A stretch of DNA of 9,802 bases from an uncultured Sphingomonas sp. (GTDB lineage Bacteria > Pseudomonadota > Alphaproteobacteria > Sphingomonadales > Sphingomonadaceae): positions 1 to 9,802 of the forward strand of contig CADCWB010000152.1 of the NCBI GenBank assembly GCA_902806295.1, given 5' to 3'. The translations under genes were made by a program, and so were the position numbers. Below, one piece after another: positions 1-6,856 of this stretch. Each line of letters starts with the position of its first letter. The stretch's first letter is position 1. The notes under the pieces are model-generated. The model was not told the DNA's origin and did not search any database. It was given only the letters and a program-made list of their open reading frames with translations.

Positions 1-17
1 CTTTGGCGGTGGCCGAG

Positions 18-20
18 TAG
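18..20 (+). other. In-frame amber stop at the signal-peptide/mature junction of the S46 gene
   Basis: Reading in the peptidase frame from base 3 gives TTG GCG GTG GCC GAG TAG GGC ATG TGG, that is L-A-V-A-E-stop-G-M-W. S46 proteins of this group usually run from an A-x-A signal-peptidase site into a short acidic stretch and then G-M-W-T-F-D. The TAG stands where a Glu (GAG) or Lys (AAG) codon would be expected, one base change away. The stop is seen directly; calling it a nonsense mutation is inference from family resemblance. Confidence 0.75.
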
Positions 21-23
21 GGC

Positions 24-2012
24 ATGTGGACCTTCGACAATTTCCCCGTTGCTGCTGCAAACCGAGATCTCGGCGTATCAATCGACCAGCGGTGGCTCGA
101 CCGGGTTCGTCTTGCCTCGGTCCGGCTGGGCGGCGCCTCGGGCGGTCTGGTGTCCCCCGAGGGGCTAATCCTGACTAACGAGCATGTCGTGTCCCGCTGC
201 GTCGAGGACCTGTCCACGCCCGAACGCAACTATGTCCAAACTGGCTTCACGCCGCAGTCGCGGGCGGAAGAGCGCAAGTGCCCAGGCATGGTCGCGGAGA
301 TTCTGACTAACATTGGCGATGTGACCGCGCGAATGCAGGCTGCTGGCGCGGGCCTCAGCGGAGAAGCCTTCACCAAGGCCCGCGACGCCGAGGCCGGCAG
401 GATTGAGACCGAGGCTTGTGGATCCGACAAGACGCGCCGCTGCCAAGTGGTTACGCTTTATCGCGGCGGGCAGTTCAAGCTCTACACCTACCGCCGCTAT
501 GCCGACGTCCGCCTTGCCTTCGCGCCTGAGCACCGCGCCTCGGCCTTTGGCGGCGACCTCGACAATTTCAGCTTTCCCCGCTTCGCGGTCGATGCCGCTT
601 TTCTCCGAATCCATGAAAACGACCGCCCAGTAAAAACCCCGGGATACCTGCGCTGGAACCCGGCCCCGCCGCAGGAGAACCAGGCGGTGTTCCTGTCGGG
701 CAGTCCGGGCGCGACCCAGCGGCTCCTGACGCAGGCGCAACTACGCACCGTGCAGGACGTCACCCTGCCACTCGAGCAGCTGATCAACAGCGAGCTTCGC
801 GGCCGGCTGCTGCGCTTTTCCCATGAGAATGAGCGCAACGCCTTCATCGCCGGCCAAGCGATCTCTTCGATCGAGAATGTCTACAAGCGCGGCTTCGGGC
901 GGCAGCAGTCGCTGATCGATCAGCGCTTCATGGCCCGCCGTGCGGAGGGCGAGGCGGACTTCCGTCGCCGGGTGCAGGCCGACCCCGCGCTTCGCCAGTC
1001 GATCGGCGATCCGTGGACCGACCTTGCCAATCTGCAGGAGGAGGTCGTCCGCCTGTACCCCGGTTATTACATGCTGGAGACCCGCGCCGGCGGTGGTTCG
1101 CAGCTGTTCAACTGGGCCAAGGACCTGGTCCGCGGCGCGCAGGAGCGGCCTAAGGCCAATGCCGAGCGCCTGCCGGAATATGGCGAAGCACGGCTGCCAC
1201 AGGTCGAGAACGGGCTGCTCGCCGCGCGCCCGAATTACCCGGCTCTGGACGAGGTCCAGCTCGCGTGGTGGCTGTCCAAGGTTCGCGAGATCCTGACCGT
1301 CGACGATCCCCGCATCGCGCAGCTGATGGGCAAGGAATCGCCCGAGCAGCTAGCCTCTCGGCTGGCGGGCGGGACCAAGCTCGGCGACCCGGCCGTGCGC
1401 AAGGCCCTGTGGGATGGCGGCCTCACCGCCGTCCAGGCCTCGAACGATCCGCTGATCCAGTTCATGCTCAAGATCCAGGATGTCAGCCGCGCCACGCGCT
1501 CGGAGTATGAGGGCAAGGTCCAGGCCCCGACCGACCGCGCCAGCGAAGCGCTCGCCAAGGCCCGCTTCGCGGTGTTCGGGACCAGCCTCTACCCCGACGC
1601 GACCGGAACCTTGCGCCTGACCTACGGCCGCTTGCGCGGCTGGACTCGGCTTGGACAGAAGATTCCCTATGCGACGACCTTTGGCGGCTTGTGGCAACGC
1701 GCCACCGGCGCCGAGCCGTTCGATGTCGCCCCGCGCCTACTGGAGGCGAAGAATAAGATTCCGGCCAGCACCATCCTAAATGTCGCGGCGTCGACCGACA
1801 CGATCGGCGGGTCGTCCGGCTCGCCGGCAGTGAATGCTAAGGGCGAGATCATCGGAGCGAATTTCGATTCGACCGTACTGACCCAGCGGAATGCCTACGG
1901 CTATGACCCGGAACTCAACCGGAGCGTGCTCGTGACGACCTCGGCTGTGACCGCAGCGCTGCGCCACGCCTACGGACAGAGCCACCTGCTTCGGGAACTT
2001 GGCGTCCGGTAG
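24..2012 (+). CDS. S46-family dipeptidyl-peptidase-like serine peptidase, 5' end lost to an in-frame stop (possible pseudogene)
   Basis: S46 peptidases (DPP7, DPP11, DAP BII) are periplasmic chymotrypsin-fold exopeptidases that release dipeptides from peptide N-termini. Counting from the ATG at 24 (662 aa), the expected triad is present: His54 in LTNEHVV, Asp in the GGDLDNF motif (178-180), and Ser598 in GGSSGSP, with the family-typical YDPELNRSV tail after it. The reading frame is otherwise intact to the TAG at 2010-2012. The ATG at 24 is unlikely to be the true start. It encodes the conserved mature-protein beginning MWTFDNFP, has no clear ribosome-binding site, and would give a protein with no signal peptide. 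Upstream in frame the sequence reads L-A-V-A-E-stop-G, like the end of a signal peptide followed by a TAG at 18-20. Either the gene is disrupted, or this base is an error, or an unexported form is made. The family is clear; functionality is in doubt. The real 5' end lies left of the window. Confidence 0.9.
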   Translation: MWTFDNFPVAAANRDLGVSIDQRWLDRVRLASVRLGGASGGLVSPEGLILTNEHVVSRCVEDLSTPERNYVQTGFTPQSRAEERKCPGMVAEILTNIGDVTARMQAAGAGLSGEAFTKARDAEAGRIETEACGSDKTRRCQVVTLYRGGQFKLYTYRRYADVRLAFAPEHRASAFGGDLDNFSFPRFAVDAAFLRIHENDRPVKTPGYLRWNPAPPQENQAVFLSGSPGATQRLLTQAQLRTVQDVTLPLEQLINSELRGRLLRFSHENERNAFIAGQAISSIENVYKRGFGRQQSLIDQRFMARRAEGEADFRRRVQADPALRQSIGDPWTDLANLQEEVVRLYPGYYMLETRAGGGSQLFNWAKDLVRGAQERPKANAERLPEYGEARLPQVENGLLAARPNYPALDEVQLAWWLSKVREILTVDDPRIAQLMGKESPEQLASRLAGGTKLGDPAVRKALWDGGLTAVQASNDPLIQFMLKIQDVSRATRSEYEGKVQAPTDRASEALAKARFAVFGTSLYPDATGTLRLTYGRLRGWTRLGQKIPYATTFGGLWQRATGAEPFDVAPRLLEAKNKIPASTILNVAASTDTIGGSSGSPAVNAKGEIIGANFDSTVLTQRNAYGYDPELNRSVLVTTSAVTAALRHAYGQSHLLRELGVR

Positions 2013-2475
2013 CGTAACGCTGCCCGCTACAACAATTGTCTCGCCCTGTGCTTCTCACCCAGCAGAGATGGTACAGGAGGCTCCTTAAGCGTTGTGAGCG
2101 AGGCACCACAGCACCACTCTGACGAAGAGGCAAATGTCTGCTTTGGGGGCGCTTTCCACGAGCCAACATCCCTTCAGCCACTTGCTGACGCTCAGGCCAG
2201 CTTGGCCCCAAACGTCTGCTCATGGTGGGAAGCGGAATGGCTGCTTTCGGGTCCGCAGACGCGAATAGCCGACGCTCGTTCACGCGAGGCGTAGCGCGGC
2301 TTAGCGCCATTCCAGCAACTCCTTCAGAGTTCGTCCTTGCCCGCAAGCAGACATTCATTTTGACGATTGTTGCTGCTGCTCTGTTCGACGGGTGGCCGAC
2401 ATCCTGGCTTCCACGACACCAGACCCGGACCTTCTTCTATCGGCTAGCAGCCAGTGGGGCGGATGAAAAGATTGG
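2013..2475. other. Gene-free spacer between the convergent S46 gene and exporter operon
   Basis: This stretch lies between two converging genes. Short open frames exist on both strands, but none has family resemblance or a good ribosome-binding site, and several translate straight through the palindromic repeat at 2132-2356. A weak hairpin directly after the peptidase stop (GTAGCG 2009-2014 with CGCTAC 2025-2030) has no following T-run, so I do not call it a terminator. No convincing terminator is visible for the exporter operon either. Confidence 0.6.
2132..2356 (+). repeat. Degenerate palindromic intergenic repeat, copy 1
   Basis: The outer ends form a perfect 11-bp inverted repeat, AATGTCTGCTT (2133-2143) and AAGCAGACATT (2345-2355). 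Inside is a second GTCTGC/GCAGAC pair (CGTCTGC 2213-2219, GCAGACG 2255-2261) and a core running from GCCCCA (2205) through AGCGGAATGGCTG and TTTCGGGT (2245-2252) to GACGCTCGTTCA (2271-2282). The core matches the region at 7571-7647 in the same order, and more loosely 8683-8765. It is noncoding, of unknown function, and resembles a diverged family of short palindromic elements scattered between genes. Confidence 0.75.
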
Positions 2476-3882
2476 CTATAGCTCCGAATCGCCGCCGAGC
2501 GCCTGCCAAAGCGTGATCCGTGCTCGAAGCGCTCGACCGCGGGCAGCGGCGGCGCGTTCTCCGGCGGCAAGCGCCAGTCGTTGAGCGTCGAGGACGAGCA
2601 AAAAGTTGCTGAGGCCGGCGCGGAAGCGGGTCTCCGATAGGCGGGCCGCGCGATCGGTCGCAGCGGCTTCGGCCCGGGCGGCGGCCAGCTCCCGGTCAGC
2701 GGCGGCGATCAGCGCGTAGCTGCCCTCCGCATCCCCCAGCGCGGTGAATACGGCATCGCGGTAGTTGGCGAACGCTTCGAACGTGCCCGCCTCCGCCCGA
2801 CTGATGTCGGCCGCAATTCGGCCGAAATCGAGCAGCGGCCCGGCCAGTTCGCCGCCCACCGATCCGCTCAGCGCATCACTGTCGAACAGCCCACCGACCG
2901 ACAGCGCGAGCAGGCCAAGCGCGCTGGACAGCGTCAGACGCGGAAAGCGGGCCGCCGCCGCCGCGGCCACATCCCCGTTTGCGGCACGCAGGCGGGCACC
3001 GGCCGCAAGCACGTCGGGGCGGTTGGTCAGCAGCGTCGAAGGCAGCGATGGGGGCGCTGGGGCTAGCAGCTCAGGCGACGCCGGGGCGGCCAGCGCGAGC
3101 TCGATTTCTCCCGCCGGTCGCCCGACCAGGGTCACGAGCCGGCCGACGATCCGCGCCCGCTCGCTGGCCAGCGCCTCCACCCGGCTGCGGCTGCTCGCGG
3201 CGACGGACTCGGCTTGAACCCGGTCGAGTCCGGGTGCGATGCCGGCGCGTTCCCGCACGGACGCCAGCGTGATGAAGCGCTCGGCGGCGGCGAGGTCCAG
3301 ACGGAGCCGTTCCCCGCGCGCAGCCAGCGTGCGCCAGTCGGTGACGCTGCCGGCGATCTCGGCCAGCAAGGCTAGGCGGACGGCGGCGGCGTCGGCGCTC
3401 GCCGCATCGATCCGGGCCAAGGCCGCCCGCTGCCGCGCCCGCAAGCCGCCGAACAGGTCGGCATCCCAACGGGCGGTGAGGTTAGCCCCGAAGCTGGTTC
3501 GGGTGCGATCGATCTCCACCCCCGGGATTGGGGGAGCGGCCACCTGAGCGGTGCTGGCACGCGACCGGTAGGCGCTGACCGAGCCGTCGATTCCCGGCAG
3601 CCGGTCGGCTCGCGCGCGGCTGGCCTCCGCCCGCGCAAGGTCGATCCGGGCCAGCGCCGCCGCTAGGGTCGGCGCGTCAGCCAGCGCCGCGCCCGAAAGC
3701 ACGGCGTAAGCGGGGTCCGACGCCGGCATCAGCGATAGCAGGCTGGCCTGCCCCGCGCTGTCCGGAGCAAAACGGAACGCAGGCGGCAGCGTCAACTCCC
3801 CCGCCGCCGGCAACCGGCCCGGACCGGCCGCGCACCCGGCGAGCGCGAGGGTCGCGGCACCCAGCAGGAGCGAGCGGATCAC
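2476..3882 (-). CDS. NodT/OprM-type outer-membrane efflux lipoprotein (TolC superfamily)
   Basis: This is the outer-membrane channel of the tripartite exporter encoded by the operon. It would form a trimeric barrel and periplasmic tunnel that docks with the membrane fusion protein. The 468-aa protein starts with a short hydrophobic signal and a lipobox LAGC (residues 14-17), so Cys17 should be lipidated. Ala at +2 favours outer-membrane sorting. The remainder is Ala/Arg/Leu-rich helical sequence with the two-fold repeated coiled-coil pattern of outer-membrane efflux proteins, and it ends in the characteristic ITLWQALGG. Length is normal for NodT-family lipoproteins. The start is GTG (3882-3880), overlapping the TGA of the upstream gene as GTGA, with AAGG 10 nt upstream, so translation is probably coupled. 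It is the last gene of the operon. The family is secure; the exported substrate is unknown. Confidence 0.95.
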   Translation of the reverse strand: MIRSLLLGAATLALAGCAAGPGRLPAAGELTLPPAFRFAPDSAGQASLLSLMPASDPAYAVLSGAALADAPTLAAALARIDLARAEASRARADRLPGIDGSVSAYRSRASTAQVAAPPIPGVEIDRTRTSFGANLTARWDADLFGGLRARQRAALARIDAASADAAAVRLALLAEIAGSVTDWRTLAARGERLRLDLAAAERFITLASVRERAGIAPGLDRVQAESVAASSRSRVEALASERARIVGRLVTLVGRPAGEIELALAAPASPELLAPAPPSLPSTLLTNRPDVLAAGARLRAANGDVAAAAAARFPRLTLSSALGLLALSVGGLFDSDALSGSVGGELAGPLLDFGRIAADISRAEAGTFEAFANYRDAVFTALGDAEGSYALIAAADRELAAARAEAAATDRAARLSETRFRAGLSNFLLVLDAQRLALAAGERAAAARGRALRARITLWQALGGDSEL

Positions 3883-4886
3883 TGTGCTGGAGCCTTGCGC
3901 TGGGCCGGAGCCGGCCGCGCAGCAATGAAGGCATCGACCTGCTGCCCGACCCGGAAGAGACCGTCCGTGGACGGCAGCTCGTAGATCAGTTGCAGCACGC
4001 GGACATCGACCCGCTCGGCGGCGCTGTTGGTCAGCGATCGCTTGGGCACGACCTGCGGCTCGGCCCGGACGAAGCGGGTGCGCACCTGCCGGTCGGCCGC
4101 CCCGCGCGGACTGACCACGGCCTGGCTGCCGAGTGCGACGCGAGTGGCTTCATCCTCGTCGATGTCGATGCGGACATGCAGCGGCCGGGTCTCGCCCATC
4201 TGGATGTAAGGCGTGCTGCTGCTGCCCTGCTGGCCGGCCTGCACGAACTCGCCGGGGCGCACGTCCACCCGCAGGATCTCGCCGGAAATCGGCGCCGCGA
4301 CGATCAGGCGGCCAAGCTCCACCCCTGCGCGGTTGCTCGCGGCGCGGGCGGCCGCGAGCCTGGCTTCGGCCAGCTGCCGCCGACCCCGGGCGACCGATGC
4401 GTCGCCCTCGGCCCGAATGACCTCCGAGCGTGACACCGCCGCCGGATCGCCGATCCCGCGGTACAGCGCCAATTGACGGGACGCCGCACCCTCGGCGGCA
4501 CGAGCTTCGGAAATCGCCGCGCCCGCCTCCCGAATGCCGGCCTCTGCCTCCAGCAGACGGGCGCGCACGTCGCGATCGTCGACCCGGAACAGCGGCTGGT
4601 CTTTGCTCACATAGTCGCCCGGCCGGACCAGCACGGCGGTGACCAGTCCCGATAGCGCGGTGCCAAGGTCGATCACCTCGCTCGACGGCTCCACCACCCC
4701 AGCTCCGGCTACGCGCGGCGCGTTGGTCAGCGCGCCGGTCGCCCGGGCAGGCGTTTCTTCCGGCTCTTCCAGCTGCCGATCTGGCAGCCCGCGCCAGATC
4801 AGAAAGGCGGCGATGGCCAGCCCGATGACGGCGATCACCGGCAGGATGTTGCGTGAGAAGCTCGGGCGGGATTGGAACAGGGCCAT
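3879..4886 (-). CDS. HlyD/DevB-type membrane fusion (periplasmic adaptor) protein of ABC exporter
   Basis: The adaptor links the inner-membrane ABC permease to the outer-membrane channel. In the 335-aa protein there is an N-terminal cytoplasmic tail, one transmembrane anchor (about residues 14-31), the first half of a lipoyl/biotinyl-like domain (about 79-104, with GLVTAVLVRPGDYV), a helical hairpin rich in Ala/Arg/Glu (about 106-192), the second lipoyl half (about 195-217, with APISGEILRVDVRPGEFV), and a C-terminal beta-barrel region ending in a low-complexity Pro/Ala tail. The hairpin is fairly short, which fits DevB/HlyD adaptors of ABC systems. I could not assign a definite TolC-docking (RLS) motif at the tip around residues 142-155. 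The ATG at 4886 is preceded by GAGAGG (complement of 4893-4898) at 6-nt spacing and lies 3 nt after the ATPase stop. The downstream channel gene overlaps by 4 nt. Confidence 0.93.
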   Translation of the reverse strand: MALFQSRPSFSRNILPVIAVIGLAIAAFLIWRGLPDRQLEEPEETPARATGALTNAPRVAGAGVVEPSSEVIDLGTALSGLVTAVLVRPGDYVSKDQPLFRVDDRDVRARLLEAEAGIREAGAAISEARAAEGAASRQLALYRGIGDPAAVSRSEVIRAEGDASVARGRRQLAEARLAAARAASNRAGVELGRLIVAAPISGEILRVDVRPGEFVQAGQQGSSSTPYIQMGETRPLHVRIDIDEDEATRVALGSQAVVSPRGAADRQVRTRFVRAEPQVVPKRSLTNSAAERVDVRVLQLIYELPSTDGLFRVGQQVDAFIAARPAPAQRKAPAQ

Positions 4887-4889
4887 CTG

Positions 4890-5621
4890 CTACCTCTCAA
4901 GCGTGGGCACTTCGGTGCCGTCATGGGTGATCCGCCCGTCCTCCATGACGAGGATGCGGTCGGCGAGATCGAAGATGCGGTTGTCGTGGGTGACGATGAT
5001 GACCGACCGGTCGCTCGCCACGGCGACGTCGCGCAGCAGGTCCATCACGCGCCGGCCGGACTTGGCATCCAGCGCAGCGGTTGGCTCGTCGCAGACCACC
5101 AAGCGGGGCTCGTGCACCAGCGCGCGGGCAATGGCGACACGCTGCATCTGCCCTCCCGACAGTTGGTTCGGCAGCTTGCGGGCCTGGTCGCCGATGTTCA
5201 GCCGCTCCAGCATAGCATGGGCGCGGTCGGTCGCCTCCAGTCGGTCCATACCCTGCGCGATCAGCGGAACCGCCGCGTTGGAGGCCGCGTCGATGGTCGG
5301 GATAAGGTTGTACTGCTGGAAGATGAAGCCGATTGTGGTCAGCCGGAATTCGACCAGCTTCCGATCGCTCAGTGAATAAATGTCGGTTCCGAACACCCGC
5401 ACGCAGCCCTCGGTCGGGTAGAGGATACCGGCGATGATGGAGATCAGCGTGGTCTTGCCCGACCCCGACTCGCCGACCAGGTAGGTCAGCTGCCCTGCCG
5501 TCACGTCGAGGTCGATGCCGTGCAGCACGCGCAGCACCTGCCCGCCCGCGTCGAAATCGCGGGTGATGCCGGTGACGCTGATGGCCGCACCGTTGTCGGC
5601 GACTTCCGCGCAGCCGCTCAT
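4890..5621 (-). CDS. ABC exporter ATP-binding protein (MacB/LolD/DevA-like)
   Basis: This cytoplasmic ATPase drives the exporter. In the 243-aa protein all nucleotide-binding motifs are intact: Walker A GESGSGKTT (50-58), Q-loop FQQYNL (101-106), signature LSGGQMQR (154-161), Walker B LVVCDEPTAALD (174-185) and switch His212 in IVTHDN. The sequence is of the LolD/MacB/DevA exporter class (YLVGESGSGKTTL, EFRLTTIGFIFQQYNLIPT). I chose the ATG at 5621 because it forms an ATGA overlap with the permease stop (5618-5620) and gives the normal family length. A longer in-frame form starting at 5729 would add 36 residues of non-conserved sequence inside the permease gene and is less likely. No strong ribosome-binding site is seen, which suggests coupled translation from the permease. 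Confidence 0.95.
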   Translation of the reverse strand: MSGCAEVADNGAAISVTGITRDFDAGGQVLRVLHGIDLDVTAGQLTYLVGESGSGKTTLISIIAGILYPTEGCVRVFGTDIYSLSDRKLVEFRLTTIGFIFQQYNLIPTIDAASNAAVPLIAQGMDRLEATDRAHAMLERLNIGDQARKLPNQLSGGQMQRVAIARALVHEPRLVVCDEPTAALDAKSGRRVMDLLRDVAVASDRSVIIVTHDNRIFDLADRILVMEDGRITHDGTEVPTLER

Positions 5622-6757
5622 CTGAACACCGCCGCCGGTTCGGTCTTCAGTACTCGCCGCAGGGCCAGCCAGCCAGTGGCGAAGATGATCAGCGCCACGC
5701 CTACTAAAGTCAGCAGCGGGATCTGCCAAGGCGTATAGAAGCCCTTGAAGTCGACGCTGGTTGCGCCACCGATGCTGATGAACAGGGTCGCCATCAGCAC
5801 GCCAAGGCCATAGCCGATCAGGCCGACCAGCCCGGCTTGGGCCGCGACCATCATCCTGATCTTGCCGTTGTGGACGCCGATCGCCTTCAAGGCGCCGAAC
5901 TGCTTGATGTTGTCGCGGATGAAGAGGCTGAACGTCAGGCCGACGATGGCGATGCCAACCACGAAGCCGAGCACGACGGTGATCCCGAAATTGATCGGAA
6001 TGCCCGTATTCTCGATGATGAAGTCGACTCCGTCCTGAGCGAAGTCGGTGCGGGTTCGAGCCTTGAGGCCGGTCTGGCTCTCGATCCTGCGAACCAGTTC
6101 TTCCGGCGTCACGCCGGGCGCGGCACGGGCGAGCACGAAGCTCAACCGGTTGCGGGTGCCGGGTACATAGTTCAGCGCGTTGGAATAGCGAGTGTAGAGC
6201 ACGACCTGGCTGGTGAAGCTGGGGTCCACATCGACGATCCCGCGCACCACTGCGCGCTGATCGTTGAGCTCCAGCCTGGCACCGATCGGATCAATATCCT
6301 CGGCGAACAGGCGGGTGCGGCCAACACCATCGACGAACACCGTGTTGGGTACCATCAGCTGGTCTCGGGTGCCCGCGATCATGGTCGGTGGAAGTCCGAT
6401 CAGGGTGGAATCGTCGATCCCCACCACCGTCACGCCCTCCAGGTCGCCATCGGGAGTCCGCACCGCCGCATTGGCGCGCAAGTGCGGCACGGCCCAGGCC
6501 ACCCCCGACACCGAGCGCACCTGGTCGAGCGCAGTGGAGGGCATTGGGTAGATGACGTCCTGCGTACGGCTGACCGGGTCCATGACCCACACGTCGACCG
6601 TGGCAATGTTGTGGACCGCGGTCGCGCCGCGATTGATCAGGTTGACGAAGATCGTCAGTTGCTGGGTGATGAGCAGGGTCGAGAAAGCGATGCCGAACAC
6701 CAGCCCGTAGAACTTCTGCCGGTCGCCGGTCAGCATTCGGATTGCGATCCAGATCAT
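5618..6757 (-). CDS. FtsX-like ABC exporter permease (DevC-type)
   Basis: This is the inner-membrane permease of the exporter. The 379-aa protein has the FtsX/MacB four-helix layout: TM1 at about 16-41 right after a short amphipathic N-terminus, a large periplasmic domain (about 42-255), TM2 about 257-281, TM3 about 302-331, TM4 about 345-366. The segments ATVDVWVMDP, VSGVAWAVPHL and IKQFGALKAIGVHNGKI are typical of DevC-like permeases. This type lacks the fused ATPase of MacB, and the ATPase is encoded next door. I prefer the ATG at 6757: the protein then begins directly with the membrane-proximal helix as in relatives, and AAGG lies 10 nt upstream. A TTG at 6802 would add 15 residues. It is the first large gene of the operon, behind the TetR-operator region, and its ATG overlaps the stop of an 18-codon leader frame. 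The substrate is unknown. Confidence 0.93.
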   Translation of the reverse strand: MIWIAIRMLTGDRQKFYGLVFGIAFSTLLITQQLTIFVNLINRGATAVHNIATVDVWVMDPVSRTQDVIYPMPSTALDQVRSVSGVAWAVPHLRANAAVRTPDGDLEGVTVVGIDDSTLIGLPPTMIAGTRDQLMVPNTVFVDGVGRTRLFAEDIDPIGARLELNDQRAVVRGIVDVDPSFTSQVVLYTRYSNALNYVPGTRNRLSFVLARAAPGVTPEELVRRIESQTGLKARTRTDFAQDGVDFIIENTGIPINFGITVVLGFVVGIAIVGLTFSLFIRDNIKQFGALKAIGVHNGKIRMMVAAQAGLVGLIGYGLGVLMATLFISIGGATSVDFKGFYTPWQIPLLTLVGVALIIFATGWLALRRVLKTEPAAVFR

Positions 6758-6810
6758 CCTGCCACAGCCTTGAAGAGGGTGAGCTTGCCAGACGCGAAAC
6801 AAAAGCTCAT
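6754..6810 (-). CDS. Putative 18-aa leader peptide ahead of the permease
   Basis: An ATG at 6810-6808 opens an 18-codon frame (MSFCFASGKLTLFKAVAG) whose TGA (6756-6754) overlaps the permease ATG as ATGA, the same junction type as inside the operon. If transcription starts near 6821, as the promoter boxes suggest, its ATG would be only about 10 nt from the 5' end, so it could be read from a nearly leaderless message. There is no good ribosome-binding site (AGG sits only 1 nt upstream). It could be a coupling/leader frame or chance. Confidence 0.3.
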   Translation of the reverse strand: MSFCFASGKLTLFKAVAG

Positions 6811-6813
6811 ACC

Positions 6814-6829
6814 TGAACGCCGACGTTCA
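6814..6829. promoter_or_regulatory. Probable TetR operator, site 1
   Basis: A perfect palindrome TGAACG-CCGA-CGTTCA. Site 2 at 6832-6847 has identical arms and spacer length, with centres 18 bp apart, so both lie on nearly the same face of the helix. Site 1 covers the predicted transcription start of the exporter operon. A divergently read tetR gene next door makes its product the likely ligand. Confidence 0.8.
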
Positions 6830-6856
6830 AATGAACGGGATCGTTCAATTTGTCAA
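6828..6856 (-). promoter_or_regulatory. Probable promoter of the exporter operon
   Basis: On the minus strand there is a consensus -35 TTGACA (complement of 6851-6856). Seventeen nt downstream lies CATTTG (complement of 6828-6833) as a poor -10 candidate. The spacer holds operator site 2 and the expected start point falls in site 1. The -35 is seen directly; the -10 is weak and the start point is inferred. Confidence 0.5.
6832..6847. promoter_or_regulatory. Probable TetR operator, site 2
   Basis: A perfect palindrome TGAACG-GGAT-CGTTCA with the same 6-bp arms as site 1. It sits between the minus-strand -35 box and the predicted -10 region, where bound repressor would block RNA polymerase. 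It also lies 2 bp upstream of the TetR start codon, so autoregulation is likely. Confidence 0.8.

Noticed and set aside
2009..2030. Hairpin GTAGCG/CGCTAC after the S46 stop as a terminator
   Set aside because: Only a 6-bp stem with a 10-nt loop and no T-run after it.
2094..2294. 66-codon open frame in the spacer after the S46 gene
   Set aside because: Its sequence is mostly repeat copy 1, it has no family resemblance and no good ribosome-binding site.
2345..2356. CRISPR or attachment-site reading of the repeated GTCTGC/GCAGAC motifs
   Set aside because: Spacing is irregular, the copies are diverged and inverted, and no cas, integrase or tRNA gene is present in the window.
2222..2584. 120-codon plus-strand open frame running into the efflux lipoprotein gene
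   Set aside because: It starts inside the repeat and ends antisense to the outer-membrane efflux gene; composition and position indicate a shadow.
4639..5379. 246-codon plus-strand frame antisense to the adaptor and ATPase genes
   Set aside because: Ser/Arg-rich shadow of two genes with clear motifs on the minus strand.
5622..5729. 36-residue N-terminal extension of the ABC ATPase
   Set aside because: It lies inside the permease coding region in another frame and is not ATPase-like; the ATGA overlap at 5618-5621 gives a better start.
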